From Gammaproteobacteria bacterium (GTDB lineage: Bacteria > Pseudomonadota > Gammaproteobacteria > Xanthomonadales > Marinicellaceae): 64,000 nt of DNA. The notes under the pieces are model-generated. The model was not told where the DNA came from and searched no databases. It was given only the letters and a program-made list of their open reading frames with translations. The stretch spans positions 434,001 to 498,000 of the forward strand of contig JAWLAO010000001.1 in NCBI GenBank assembly GCA_041395445.1, given 5' to 3'. Below, one piece after another: positions 26,911 to 34,331 of the stretch. Numbering within the stretch: position 1 is the stretch's first letter; the number at the start of each line of letters is the position of its first letter. The translations under genes and the position numbers were made by a program.

Positions 26911-27030
26911 AAAAAGGTCGCTGCCTGTATTTATCAATACTTGGTTACAAGGAAGAGGGAGGAAAAACCTTAATAACCGACAGCTGTATTACCATAGTTG
27001 CCAAACAAAGTTTGGCGGGAAATAAATAAT
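26881..27030 (-). ncRNA. Candidate small RNA divergent from the gcvA-like gene
   Basis: Reading 5' to 3' on the minus strand there are four hairpins. The first is GCCAAAC-ttt-GTTTGGC (27016-27000). The second pairs GGTTATTAAGG with CCTTGTAACC (26978-26943), with one bulge, and its 15-base loop contains CCTCCC. The third is GTATT/AATAC (26940-26927), and the last is the terminator. The C-rich loop is complementary to Shine-Dalgarno sequences, as in several Hfq-type or Firmicute regulatory RNAs with C-rich loops. The position, divergent from a GcvA-like regulator, parallels enterobacterial gcvB, but the G/U-rich region of GcvB is absent. The 5' end is not defined. A 16-residue ORF (MVIQLSVIK...) is also present. 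Confidence 0.6.
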
Positions 27031-27176
27031 GAAATTAAATTTCAACGACTATTCTTTCAAATAATCTGTTTTCTTTGACTTTAATAACTCAAACTAGTTC
27101 CATACCAGTTGTTGAAAAAAGCGTTTAATTTGAAAACATGTGCATTGTAAGCATTTCAAAATAAATTACAAACGAG

Positions 27177-27205
27177 TTGTTTTTATGGCTCGGATAAATT
27201 ATACT
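27177..27205 (+). promoter_or_regulatory. Predicted sigma-70 promoter of the gcvA-like gene
   Basis: -35 TTGTTT (27177-27182), a 17-base spacer and -10 TATACT (27200-27205) place the start near 27212, 25 bases before the ATG at 27237. The overlapping region on the other strand also contains a TATAAT-like box, which could serve the divergent RNA. Confidence 0.65.
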
Positions 27206-27236
27206 AATGTGAAAAACATCCAAAATTATTATTTTA

Positions 27237-28175
27237 ATGAGAAAATACAATAACATACCTCCACTTCGAGCATTAAAAGCATTTGAAGCATCAGCCAGAC
27301 ATCTGAGTTTTACTAAAGCTGCCGAAGAACTTTTTGTAACTCAGGCAGCCATCAGCCACCAAATCAAATCACTTGAAGACATGATTGGGGTGAAACTTTT
27401 TAAACGATATAACCGGTCTTTACAACTGACAACGGAAGGTCAGGTTTATCTGTTATCAATCATGGAAGCCTTAGAAAAACTGGAGAAATCAACACAACAG
27501 CTTGCAAACCGTAACGCCAAAGGAATGCTAAATTTATCACTTCTACCCTCTTTTGCAACAAAGTGGATGGCGAAAAGGATTTGGAAGTTTCAGGATAAGT
27601 TTCCTGAAATTGAAGTCAGTATTTCTGCATTTGAGTGGTTGGCAGATTTTAAAAAGGAAGATATTGATATTTCCATTCGTTGGGGAAAGGGAGATTGGGA
27701 TGATGTTTATTGCGAGTTATTATTTGAAGAGCGGGTCTTTCCAATTTGTAATCGCAAAGTTTATAAGGCTCTTGGAAAGAATCCTTCTCCTGAAGTTCTA
27801 CTGGATTATAAACTGCACCATGATGACTTCTCACCGGAGGATTGGGATATGTGGTTCACTGAAGCCGGACTCTCTCAGCACGAACCTATAAAAGGAACAC
27901 GCTACAGTCATTCTGTGATGATGCTTGAGGCTATAGAAAACAGCGAAGGTTTTGCATTAGGAAGAACCACATTGGTTATTGATGATTTAAAAAGAAAACT
28001 GTTTTTTGCCCCTTTTAATATCAGTATCAAAAGTGATTATGCCTATTACTTTGTTTGTCCCAAAGGAAATGAAACGCTACCTAAAATAGCTGCTTTTAAA
28101 AAATGGTTATTTGCCGAAGCTCAAGCTAGTATGCAGTATGCTGAAGAAATATTTTCAGGAAATCATCAGCAATAA
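27237..28175 (+). CDS. LysR-family regulator, GcvA-like
   Basis: The 312-residue protein has an N-terminal winged helix-turn-helix starting NNIPPLRALKAFEASARH, with the recognition segment AAEELFVTQAAISHQIKSLE, very close to GcvA. The C-terminal substrate-binding domain has NLSLLPSFATKWM. GcvA controls glycine-cleavage genes in enterobacteria. Related AmpR-type proteins share this N-terminus, so the target here is uncertain. No gcv operon or ampC is adjacent. A candidate sRNA is transcribed divergently. Confidence 0.85.
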   Translation: MRKYNNIPPLRALKAFEASARHLSFTKAAEELFVTQAAISHQIKSLEDMIGVKLFKRYNRSLQLTTEGQVYLLSIMEALEKLEKSTQQLANRNAKGMLNLSLLPSFATKWMAKRIWKFQDKFPEIEVSISAFEWLADFKKEDIDISIRWGKGDWDDVYCELLFEERVFPICNRKVYKALGKNPSPEVLLDYKLHHDDFSPEDWDMWFTEAGLSQHEPIKGTRYSHSVMMLEAIENSEGFALGRTTLVIDDLKRKLFFAPFNISIKSDYAYYFVCPKGNETLPKIAAFKKWLFAEAQASMQYAEEIFSGNHQQ

Positions 28176-28177
28176 AA

Positions 28178-28235
28178 AAGCCGATACAAGAAAACGTTAA
28201 CCCCTAAAACTTATATCGGCTTCACCCTTTTTATT
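28178..28235 (+). terminator. Likely terminator after the GcvA-like gene
   Basis: AAGCCGATA (28178-28186) pairs with TATCGGCTT (28214-28222), a 9-bp stem with a long 27-base loop followed by CACCC and T5. The long loop lowers confidence. Confidence 0.5.
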
Positions 28236-28282
28236 GATTGATATAATGTGAAATACAATCTTTTGCCTAAAAACCAGGAGTA

Positions 28283-28327
28283 ATGATAAATACTAAGAGA
28301 CTAAATCTAATTTCTAAGCGTTTTTAA
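28283..28327 (+). CDS. Possible 14-residue basic leader peptide
   Basis: MINTKRLNLISKRF is preceded by CCAGGAG and a TATAAT box at 28242-28247. The spacing from Shine-Dalgarno to ATG (2 bases) is shorter than ideal. It lies between the GcvA-like gene and the DUF6502-like gene. It is likely by chance unless transcription data support it. Confidence 0.15.
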   Translation: MINTKRLNLISKRF

Positions 28328-28351
28328 TTATACTCAAATTTCGAGTTGTTT

Positions 28352-28379
28352 TATAATGTGTGTACAATAATGTGCACAC
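28352..28379 (+). promoter_or_regulatory. -10 box plus palindromic operator of the DUF6502-like gene
   Basis: TATAAT at 28352-28357 is directly followed by GTGTGTAC-aataat-GTGCACAC (28358-28379), a near-perfect inverted repeat with one mismatch. A protein bound there would block the promoter. The downstream gene encodes a putative DNA-binding protein, so autoregulation is plausible. Confidence 0.5.
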
Positions 28380-28383
28380 TACT

Positions 28384-29160
28384 ATGTCAAATAAACAAAT
28401 TCAAATATCAACACCGGTGCAATTACAGGTTGCATTGATCCCTGTATGCAAGATGGTTATTCGATTCGGAATGCATTTTTATGAATTCGTCAGAAACATG
28501 CAAAAAGCATATATACATGCAGCAGAAGAAATCTTAAATGAATCTGACATCAAGCCAAACCATCAGGCGATAGCCATAAAAACAGGCATGGATCGGCGCA
28601 CCATTGCAGAACAAAAGAACAATCCGGAAAGTCAAAACCATAACCCTTTAAACAAAATGGACATGGTGATTGTTCAGCTTCAACTCTATTTTGCCAAAGA
28701 AGACAAAAGCTCGATTTCAAATGTTATGTTGAAATCAATCATTGATTCCATATACGCAGGACACATTCGTTCAGGCGCAGTGATCGAAGAACTATTATCA
28801 AATAAAATTATTATTAAATCATATGACGATCATTACAAACTCAATCTGACTTTGCAACAACAACTTGCCGATATTCAAATGATGGCGGATGAAGTTGATT
28901 ACACTGCAAAAAGATTGTTTCAAACTTACTACAAAAATATGTTTGATGACAAACATCAATATAAATTAGGGCAACAAACTGTTATTTCAACAAAAATCGC
29001 CCCCAGTAAACAAGCCACAGTTCTGGAACTCTTAGGCAAAGAGCTCCAGAATTCGAAGAAACGAATGGAAAAAATTCTCAAAGAGCATGAATCCAATGTT
29101 CCGGAAAACACTTACCCCGAACTTGGAGTGACTGAATTTCAGTTTAGTTCATTGGAATAG
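28384..29160 (+). CDS. DUF6502-like putative regulator
   Basis: The 258-residue protein has an N-terminal segment resembling DUF6502, with VCKMVIRFGMHFYEFVRNMQKAY. Then comes a helix-turn-helix-like stretch around IAIKTGMDRRTIAEQ, followed by a helical C-terminal region rich in charged residues. I assign the family from memory of such proteins in marine Gammaproteobacteria, and the function of the family is unknown. ATG 28384 is used. The upstream GTG at 28360 lies inside the operator palindrome, so it is unlikely to be the start. Confidence 0.65.
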   Translation: MSNKQIQISTPVQLQVALIPVCKMVIRFGMHFYEFVRNMQKAYIHAAEEILNESDIKPNHQAIAIKTGMDRRTIAEQKNNPESQNHNPLNKMDMVIVQLQLYFAKEDKSSISNVMLKSIIDSIYAGHIRSGAVIEELLSNKIIIKSYDDHYKLNLTLQQQLADIQMMADEVDYTAKRLFQTYYKNMFDDKHQYKLGQQTVISTKIAPSKQATVLELLGKELQNSKKRMEKILKEHESNVPENTYPELGVTEFQFSSLE

Positions 29161-29256
29161 TTTGAATTGATTCGCAGAAATGAAAGATGTCTTATCATTC
29201 CATTTACAATTGATTCAAGGCTAGTAAAATACAGCACAACTATATGGAGGAAAATT

Positions 29257-29568
29257 ATGAAAATTCATAGTTTTATGATTATTGCCGGATTGTTGATAAT
29301 CACAAATATTGCAGTGGCTGATAAATTAATCATCGATAGGGTTTACGAGTCTGAAGCATTTAACGTTCCGCAAAGAGGTTTGTCAATGAACCAGGTCACC
29401 GCAACTTACGGTGAACCTTTAATGAAGTTTGATAGTATTGGCAACCCGCCAATTACGAAGTGGGAATATCCGGATTTTTTGGTTTATTTTGAAAGAAGTT
29501 GGGTGATTCGATCTGTTGTAAAAAAAGCCGATGAAACCGAACAAGGACCCAAAGCAATAAAGAACTAA
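29257..29568 (+). CDS. Small periplasmic protein, SmpA/BamE-like fold suggested
   Basis: The 103-residue protein starts at ATG 29257, preceded by a perfect GGAGG at 29246-29250. A signal peptide (MKIHSFMIIAGLLIITNIAVA) is followed by a short domain containing GLSMNQVTATYGEPL and TKWEYPDFLVYFE. The pattern of a helix 'GMsxxqVxxxyGeP' then two strands recalls SmpA/OmlA-type periplasmic domains, but no lipobox cysteine is present. Its partner is unknown. It is convergent with the response-regulator gene (2 bp between stops). Confidence 0.7.
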   Translation: MKIHSFMIIAGLLIITNIAVADKLIIDRVYESEAFNVPQRGLSMNQVTATYGEPLMKFDSIGNPPITKWEYPDFLVYFERSWVIRSVVKKADETEQGPKAIKN

Positions 29569-29570
29569 TT

Positions 29571-30212
29571 TTAAATCAAGCCCAACTCAAGTGCTTTCAA
29601 AACAGCGCGGGTTCGGTCTCTCACACCTATTTTTGCCAGAATATTGGAAACATGGTTCTTCACAGTTCCTTCGGCGACAAACAGTGATTTGGCGATTTCC
29701 TTATTGCTGTGACCACCGGCCATGAGTCTGAGAATTTCAGTCTCACGAGAAGTTAATGGTTCGGGCAAATCAAAACTGATAAAATCATTTTTCAAATCTT
29801 CAATGCCTTGTAGTATTTTGCGTGTGACTTGCGGACGCACCAAAGTTTTACCCTCGGCAACTTTTTTAATGCCGTCAACCAAATCTTCCAAAGGCACATC
29901 TTTCAGCAAATAGCCTTTTGCACCAGCCTGAACTCCGGCAAGCACTAATTCATCATCATCAAAAGTGGTAAGAATAATAGTCGGAGGTAATTGCTCACGC
30001 TTTTGCAATTCATGCAAAACATCCAAACCGGATAATCCGGGCATACGCATATCCAGTAAAACCACATCAGGCTTCGCCTCAGGAATCTTATCAATAGCTT
30101 GCTGACCGTTTTCTGCTTCACCAATTACAGAAATATCATCAGCAATTTCCAATAATGCCCGAACCCCTTGTCTGACCAGGTTTTGATCATCTACCAAATA
30201 TACACTAATCAT
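29571..30212 (-). CDS. NarL/FixJ-type response regulator
   Basis: The 213-residue protein has a receiver domain with acidic pair DD (8-9), phospho-acceptor D54 in VVLLDMRMPG and Lys near 104 in KGYLLKD. A LuxR-type helix-turn-helix follows at about 150-205 (TSRETEILRLMAGGHSNKEIA). It would be phosphorylated by the histidine kinase encoded 3 bp upstream. The target genes are unknown. This looks like the DesR/LiaR-type systems that sense the membrane, but the signal cannot be told. Confidence 0.92.
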   Translation of the reverse strand: MISVYLVDDQNLVRQGVRALLEIADDISVIGEAENGQQAIDKIPEAKPDVVLLDMRMPGLSGLDVLHELQKREQLPPTIILTTFDDDELVLAGVQAGAKGYLLKDVPLEDLVDGIKKVAEGKTLVRPQVTRKILQGIEDLKNDFISFDLPEPLTSRETEILRLMAGGHSNKEIAKSLFVAEGTVKNHVSNILAKIGVRDRTRAVLKALELGLI

Positions 30213-30215
30213 TTT

Positions 30216-31376
30216 CTAACTTGCCCTTAAAATAATATTTACACAAATTCCCTGAGACTTATTCAAAATCTCAATTTCTCCATTAAACTGTTTCACTCGT
30301 TCCCGAATCCCTGTCAGTCCATTGCCTTCTCTTAATGATTGACTATCACCTGTTCCATCATCCTCAATTGAGAAAATCACCTCATCATCATTTTTGCTAA
30401 AATGAATCCACAAATTTTTTGCCTGAGCATGTTTAATGCTGTTCGTAATTAACTCTTGAGTGCATCTTAGCATTGTCTGAGCCAATCGAGGGTCTTCAAT
30501 CGTGTAATCTTCATCAATATCTATGTGAATATTTAATTTGGGTATATCATCCGTTAATTCAACGATTGCCTGGTAAAAATTCAGATTTCCTTTATTTCTA
30601 AAAGCACTGACGACGTTTCTCACATCCGACAACAATAAACGAGCGATACTTTGAGCTTTTTTGACATGTTCTTGAGCCTTGTTTTTGGTGATATGGGAAG
30701 CAACTTCCAGATTTAAGCTCAAGGCAGTTAGATGATGCCCAATCAAATCATGCAGCTCTCTGGATATTCTGAGCCTTTCGTTAATCCTTGAACTTTCTGC
30801 AAGCAATACCTGAGTGGCTCTGAGTTCTGAATTCAACTTCCTTAATTCCTCTTTGGCATTCTGTTGTCTGAAAGCAACCAATGATAAAACATAAGAAAAT
30901 GATGAAATTCCAATCCAGTAAAATTGCAATATCACGCGACCGGCTTGCATGCTCTCAAATTCTTCCCAGTATTGCATATCCGCAAAAAGTTGCCATGCCA
31001 GAAGTAAATTCTGCAAAATTAAAATCAAAACACCTTGCTTAACCGACATAATCCAAGGCAACAGAATCGCTATAATGAGCGAGTAAAACATCCCGCTCAT
31101 ACTAATTGTTGACCAATTGATGATATAGATGACGGCAATCATCGCAAACAGAAGCACCCATTCATCTTTATTCAACTTTTCATGCCCAAGGTGCTTGGTC
31201 AGAAGAATAAAACCAATACCAAACGACAAATGGGACAACAACCATAGGATGCTTTTTGAGTTCAACCATTGCGGATCAATGAAAACCTTCATCACAAACG
31301 GCACTGATAAACTCAGCCAGATGATTAATCCTGCTAAGCGTATTAGTGAAATGTGAGAAAAGCGATTAATCATCAT
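30216..31376 (-). CDS. HisKA_3-type sensor histidine kinase
   Basis: The 386-residue kinase has about five or six membrane helices (residues 8-168), a short coiled coil (170-205) and a phospho-acceptor histidine in SRELHDLIGHHL (H209), followed by an ATPase domain with DDGTG and GNGLTGIRERV near the C-terminus. This is the NarX/DesK-like class that pairs with NarL-type regulators. It starts one base past the gph stop and is followed after 3 bp by its response regulator. Membrane-embedded sensing, such as of lipid state, is possible, because no extracytoplasmic domain is present. Confidence 0.9.
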   Translation of the reverse strand: MMINRFSHISLIRLAGLIIWLSLSVPFVMKVFIDPQWLNSKSILWLLSHLSFGIGFILLTKHLGHEKLNKDEWVLLFAMIAVIYIINWSTISMSGMFYSLIIAILLPWIMSVKQGVLILILQNLLLAWQLFADMQYWEEFESMQAGRVILQFYWIGISSFSYVLSLVAFRQQNAKEELRKLNSELRATQVLLAESSRINERLRISRELHDLIGHHLTALSLNLEVASHITKNKAQEHVKKAQSIARLLLSDVRNVVSAFRNKGNLNFYQAIVELTDDIPKLNIHIDIDEDYTIEDPRLAQTMLRCTQELITNSIKHAQAKNLWIHFSKNDDEVIFSIEDDGTGDSQSLREGNGLTGIRERVKQFNGEIEILNKSQGICVNIILRAS

Positions 31377-32045
31377 TTATAATAATTGTGTAAAACTATC
31401 TATAACACCATCGGGATTTGACAAGGCAATATCATTTCCATGATTATAACCATGAGTCACTGCATAAACACTGCAACCTGCATTTCTTGCGGCATTGATA
31501 TCATGCTCGGAATCACCAATCATCAAACAATCCTTAATATCAACACCACATTTTTCGGCTGCAAACAACAATGGCCAAGGATCAGGTTTTCTGAACTTGA
31601 CATTATCACCGGCACAAACAACGGTAAAAAATTGGCTAATCATATTCTGCTGGAGTAAAAATTCGGTAAACTCCAATGGTTTGTTAGTGATACATGCTAT
31701 TTTGATATTGTGCGACAACAATAACACAAGCAAATCTTTAATTCCGTCAAATGGAACACTGTGTTCACCGACACAATCTCTGTAAGCCTTAGAGAAAATT
31801 GGAAATGCTTTTTGGAGAAATTCATCATCCGGTTTTTCCCCTGTCGAATCTGTCAATGACCGTTCAACCAATTTTAATGTGCCATTACCAATCCATGTTT
31901 TAACCTTTTCCAACGATGGTTTTGAAATATTTAATTCATTCGACATTTGTGAAACAGCGAAAGACAAATCTTTCGCCGAATCAATCATAGTGCCATCCAA
32001 GTCAAAAAAAACAGCTTTATATTTTAAAATATCAGCCTGCTGCAT
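31377..32045 (-). CDS. gph: Phosphoglycolate phosphatase-like HAD hydrolase
   Basis: The 222-residue HAD enzyme has motif I FFDLDGTMIDSAKDL (nucleophile D15, D17) and motif II CITNKP. Conserved Lys in RKPDPWP and motif IV MIGDSEHDINAARNAG are also present. The cap domain follows motif I. Phosphoglycolate phosphatase dephosphorylates 2-phosphoglycolate formed by DNA repair or oxygenation. Other small phosphosugar substrates cannot be excluded. The stop of this gene is adjacent to the kinase start and its start overlaps the upstream gene's stop. Confidence 0.85.
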   Translation of the reverse strand: MQQADILKYKAVFFDLDGTMIDSAKDLSFAVSQMSNELNISKPSLEKVKTWIGNGTLKLVERSLTDSTGEKPDDEFLQKAFPIFSKAYRDCVGEHSVPFDGIKDLLVLLLSHNIKIACITNKPLEFTEFLLQQNMISQFFTVVCAGDNVKFRKPDPWPLLFAAEKCGVDIKDCLMIGDSEHDINAARNAGCSVYAVTHGYNHGNDIALSNPDGVIDSFTQLL

Positions 32046-32863
32046 TATCTGACTTTATATTTGGCATTTGAAATTTTACGATATTTTTTGAGTTTAAAAT
32101 TCGGATCACCCACCAACCAGAACCTTTCCTCCACAACGGGAACGCCACCAATTCTTTCTACCAATAAAACATCACCAAAAATATAAATTTCATCATCTGA
32201 TTTTAAATCAGACAACTTGATTTCTGTTTCAATTTTATTTCCACCATTGCGATTTCGTTCTACACTCCGCCTCTTATCAAGAATATCTTTTGACAAGCCA
32301 ACAACATCTGCAATTTCTTCAGAGTTGCTCTCACTATTTTGAGAAAATAATTTTTTATTATCAATCACATAGTAACTTTTATCATCTTTTTTTCTAAGCC
32401 CTGAGGATTTCAAATTCAAGTTTTCACCCAGTTTATATTGAGTGATGATGTTATTCGCCAAGCGATAAACGTATTGATTACCTGAATCACTAGCAACAAC
32501 TTTATCATTTCGAATTAAGTCCTTATATGTGAGAAGGTTTTTTGCAATATCAATTTTAGGAGTATTTGTAGTTGCTACACTTTGTTTTTTTTCTACAGTT
32601 TGACTGTTTTGAGAGTTTGCGTTTCCTGTCTTGCCGGAAGATCCTTCATCAAACTCTAACAATGGTAACTCTAAATCCGGCAGTTCTGTTTGCAAATTAA
32701 CTTTTGTATCTTCGTCAAGTTCCACATCTTCTCGGCTAACTGTTTCAATCATTCCGTCAGTTGTGATTTTTTCAGGTTCAGAAGCTTCGGTTTGTGAGAA
32801 TACCTGAAAGTTTACCAATAAAAGCAAAGCTATCAATGAATATTTAATAAGTGAGTTTTTCAT
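32045..32863 (-). CDS. Secreted protein of unknown function
   Basis: The 272-residue protein has a signal peptide (MKNSLIKYSLIALLLLVNFQVFS), a charged, low-complexity acidic region (about 25-100), and a C-terminal part with paired charged and aromatic strands, ending KYKVR. No domain was recognised. ATG 32863 is preferred over the TTG at 32875. It starts one base past the fumC stop, so it is coupled to fumC, and its own stop codon overlaps the gph ATG by one base. The fumarase-linked position does not suggest a role. Confidence 0.7.
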   Translation of the reverse strand: MKNSLIKYSLIALLLLVNFQVFSQTEASEPEKITTDGMIETVSREDVELDEDTKVNLQTELPDLELPLLEFDEGSSGKTGNANSQNSQTVEKKQSVATTNTPKIDIAKNLLTYKDLIRNDKVVASDSGNQYVYRLANNIITQYKLGENLNLKSSGLRKKDDKSYYVIDNKKLFSQNSESNSEEIADVVGLSKDILDKRRSVERNRNGGNKIETEIKLSDLKSDDEIYIFGDVLLVERIGGVPVVEERFWLVGDPNFKLKKYRKISNAKYKVR

Positions 32864-32864
32864 A

Positions 32865-34244
32865 TTATTTACCAATACCTCCGAGGGTCAGTTTTAAGGG
32901 GTTAAGATGTTTTTCCAGTTCTTCTCTGGATAATTCGGTATGTTCTAATGCCACATCAATGACAGCCCGACCTTCTTTATAAGCCGTTTTAGCAATTTTT
33001 GCACCCAAATCATAGCCGATGATGGCATTCAAAGCAGTAACTAATATTGGGTTGCGATTTAATGATTCAGCAACGGTATCGTGATTGACTATGAATCCTT
33101 TAATCGCTGAATCCGCCATCACACGAATAGAATTCGACATAATCTCAATACTTTGCAAGATATTTAATCCAATAATAGGCAACATAACATTTAATTGAAA
33201 ATTACCCGATGCGCCGGCAATTGAAATTGTGGTGTCGTTGCCCATAACCTGTGCACAAACCATTGCCATGGCTTCAGGAATCACCGGGTTTACTTTACCC
33301 GGCATAATACTGCTTCCGGGTTGTAATGAAGGTAATGCAATCTCGCCGATACCTGCTAATGGTCCTGAGTTCATCCAACGCAAATCATTGGCAATTTTCA
33401 TCATTGTTGAAGCTAAAGTTTTTAGTTGACCTGAAAGTTCAACCACACCATCTTGTGAACCAATTCCTTCAAATTTGTTTTCCATGCTATGAAATGAAGA
33501 ACCGGTTTTGGCAGAAAGTTGCGCCGCAAACTTCACACCAAAATACTTATCAGCATTGATTCCGGTACCAACCGCAGTTCCACCTTGCGGCAAATTACTC
33601 AAACGATTAGTTGCATCTGTGATTCTTTGTTTATTTCTCAATATTAAATCTGCCCAAGTATTTAATTCCTGAGCGAAAGTGACCGGCATGGCATCCATCA
33701 GATGCGTACGACCGGTTTTGACGACATCTTTTAGCTCTTCGGCTTTGGCACGGCAGATTTTTTCAATATAATCCAAAGCTGGAATTAGTTTTTCACGAAC
33801 ATTGAGAACAGCACTGACAGCAATTGTTGTCGGAATCACATCATTGCTGCTTTGTCCCATATTAACATGGTCATTGGGATGAACGTGTAAATCATCGGTG
33901 GATGCCAGATGCGAAATCACCTCATTACAATTCATGTTCGAGCTGGTTCCGGAACCGGTCTGAAACACATCAATTGGAAAATGTCCGTCCACATCGCCAT
34001 TTTGAACTTTTTGAGCCGATTCAACAATTGCCGATGCAATATCACCATCCAGATATCCTAAGGATTTATTGACCAAGGCAGCAGACTCTTTTATCAAACC
34101 CAAAGCTCTAATAAACTCTCTGGGCATGGTGATTCCGCTAATTGGAAAATTATTAACCGCTCTTTGTGTTTGAGCTCCATACAATGCATTAGCAGGAACC
34201 TGAAGTTCCCCCATGCTGTCTTTTTCAATTCTATAGTCGTTCAT
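32865..34244 (-). CDS. fumC: Fumarate hydratase, class II
   Basis: The 459-residue enzyme has the fumarase/aspartase signature GSSIMPGKVNP near 316-326, the TGSGTSSNMNCNEV motif near 96-109 and HPNDHVNMGQSSND. It converts fumarate to malate in the TCA cycle and is an iron-free, oxygen-resistant class. ATG 34244 is chosen. The extra N-terminal residues of the longer frame are not family-like. An 87-bp gap separates it from parE. Confidence 0.95.
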   Translation of the reverse strand: MNDYRIEKDSMGELQVPANALYGAQTQRAVNNFPISGITMPREFIRALGLIKESAALVNKSLGYLDGDIASAIVESAQKVQNGDVDGHFPIDVFQTGSGTSSNMNCNEVISHLASTDDLHVHPNDHVNMGQSSNDVIPTTIAVSAVLNVREKLIPALDYIEKICRAKAEELKDVVKTGRTHLMDAMPVTFAQELNTWADLILRNKQRITDATNRLSNLPQGGTAVGTGINADKYFGVKFAAQLSAKTGSSFHSMENKFEGIGSQDGVVELSGQLKTLASTMMKIANDLRWMNSGPLAGIGEIALPSLQPGSSIMPGKVNPVIPEAMAMVCAQVMGNDTTISIAGASGNFQLNVMLPIIGLNILQSIEIMSNSIRVMADSAIKGFIVNHDTVAESLNRNPILVTALNAIIGYDLGAKIAKTAYKEGRAVIDVALEHTELSREELEKHLNPLKLTLGGIGK

Positions 34245-34331
34245 AAAATATAAAATCCAAGTAATTAAAACTGAGATTTTTAGCAATCTCAAAATTTCTG
34301 ATTCTCTCACAATTTCAATGAGTTAACCTCA

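Noticed and set aside
26881..27236. True homolog of GcvB
   Set aside because: The position fits, but the G/U-rich R1 stretch and GcvB-like hairpins are absent, so only a positional parallel is claimed.
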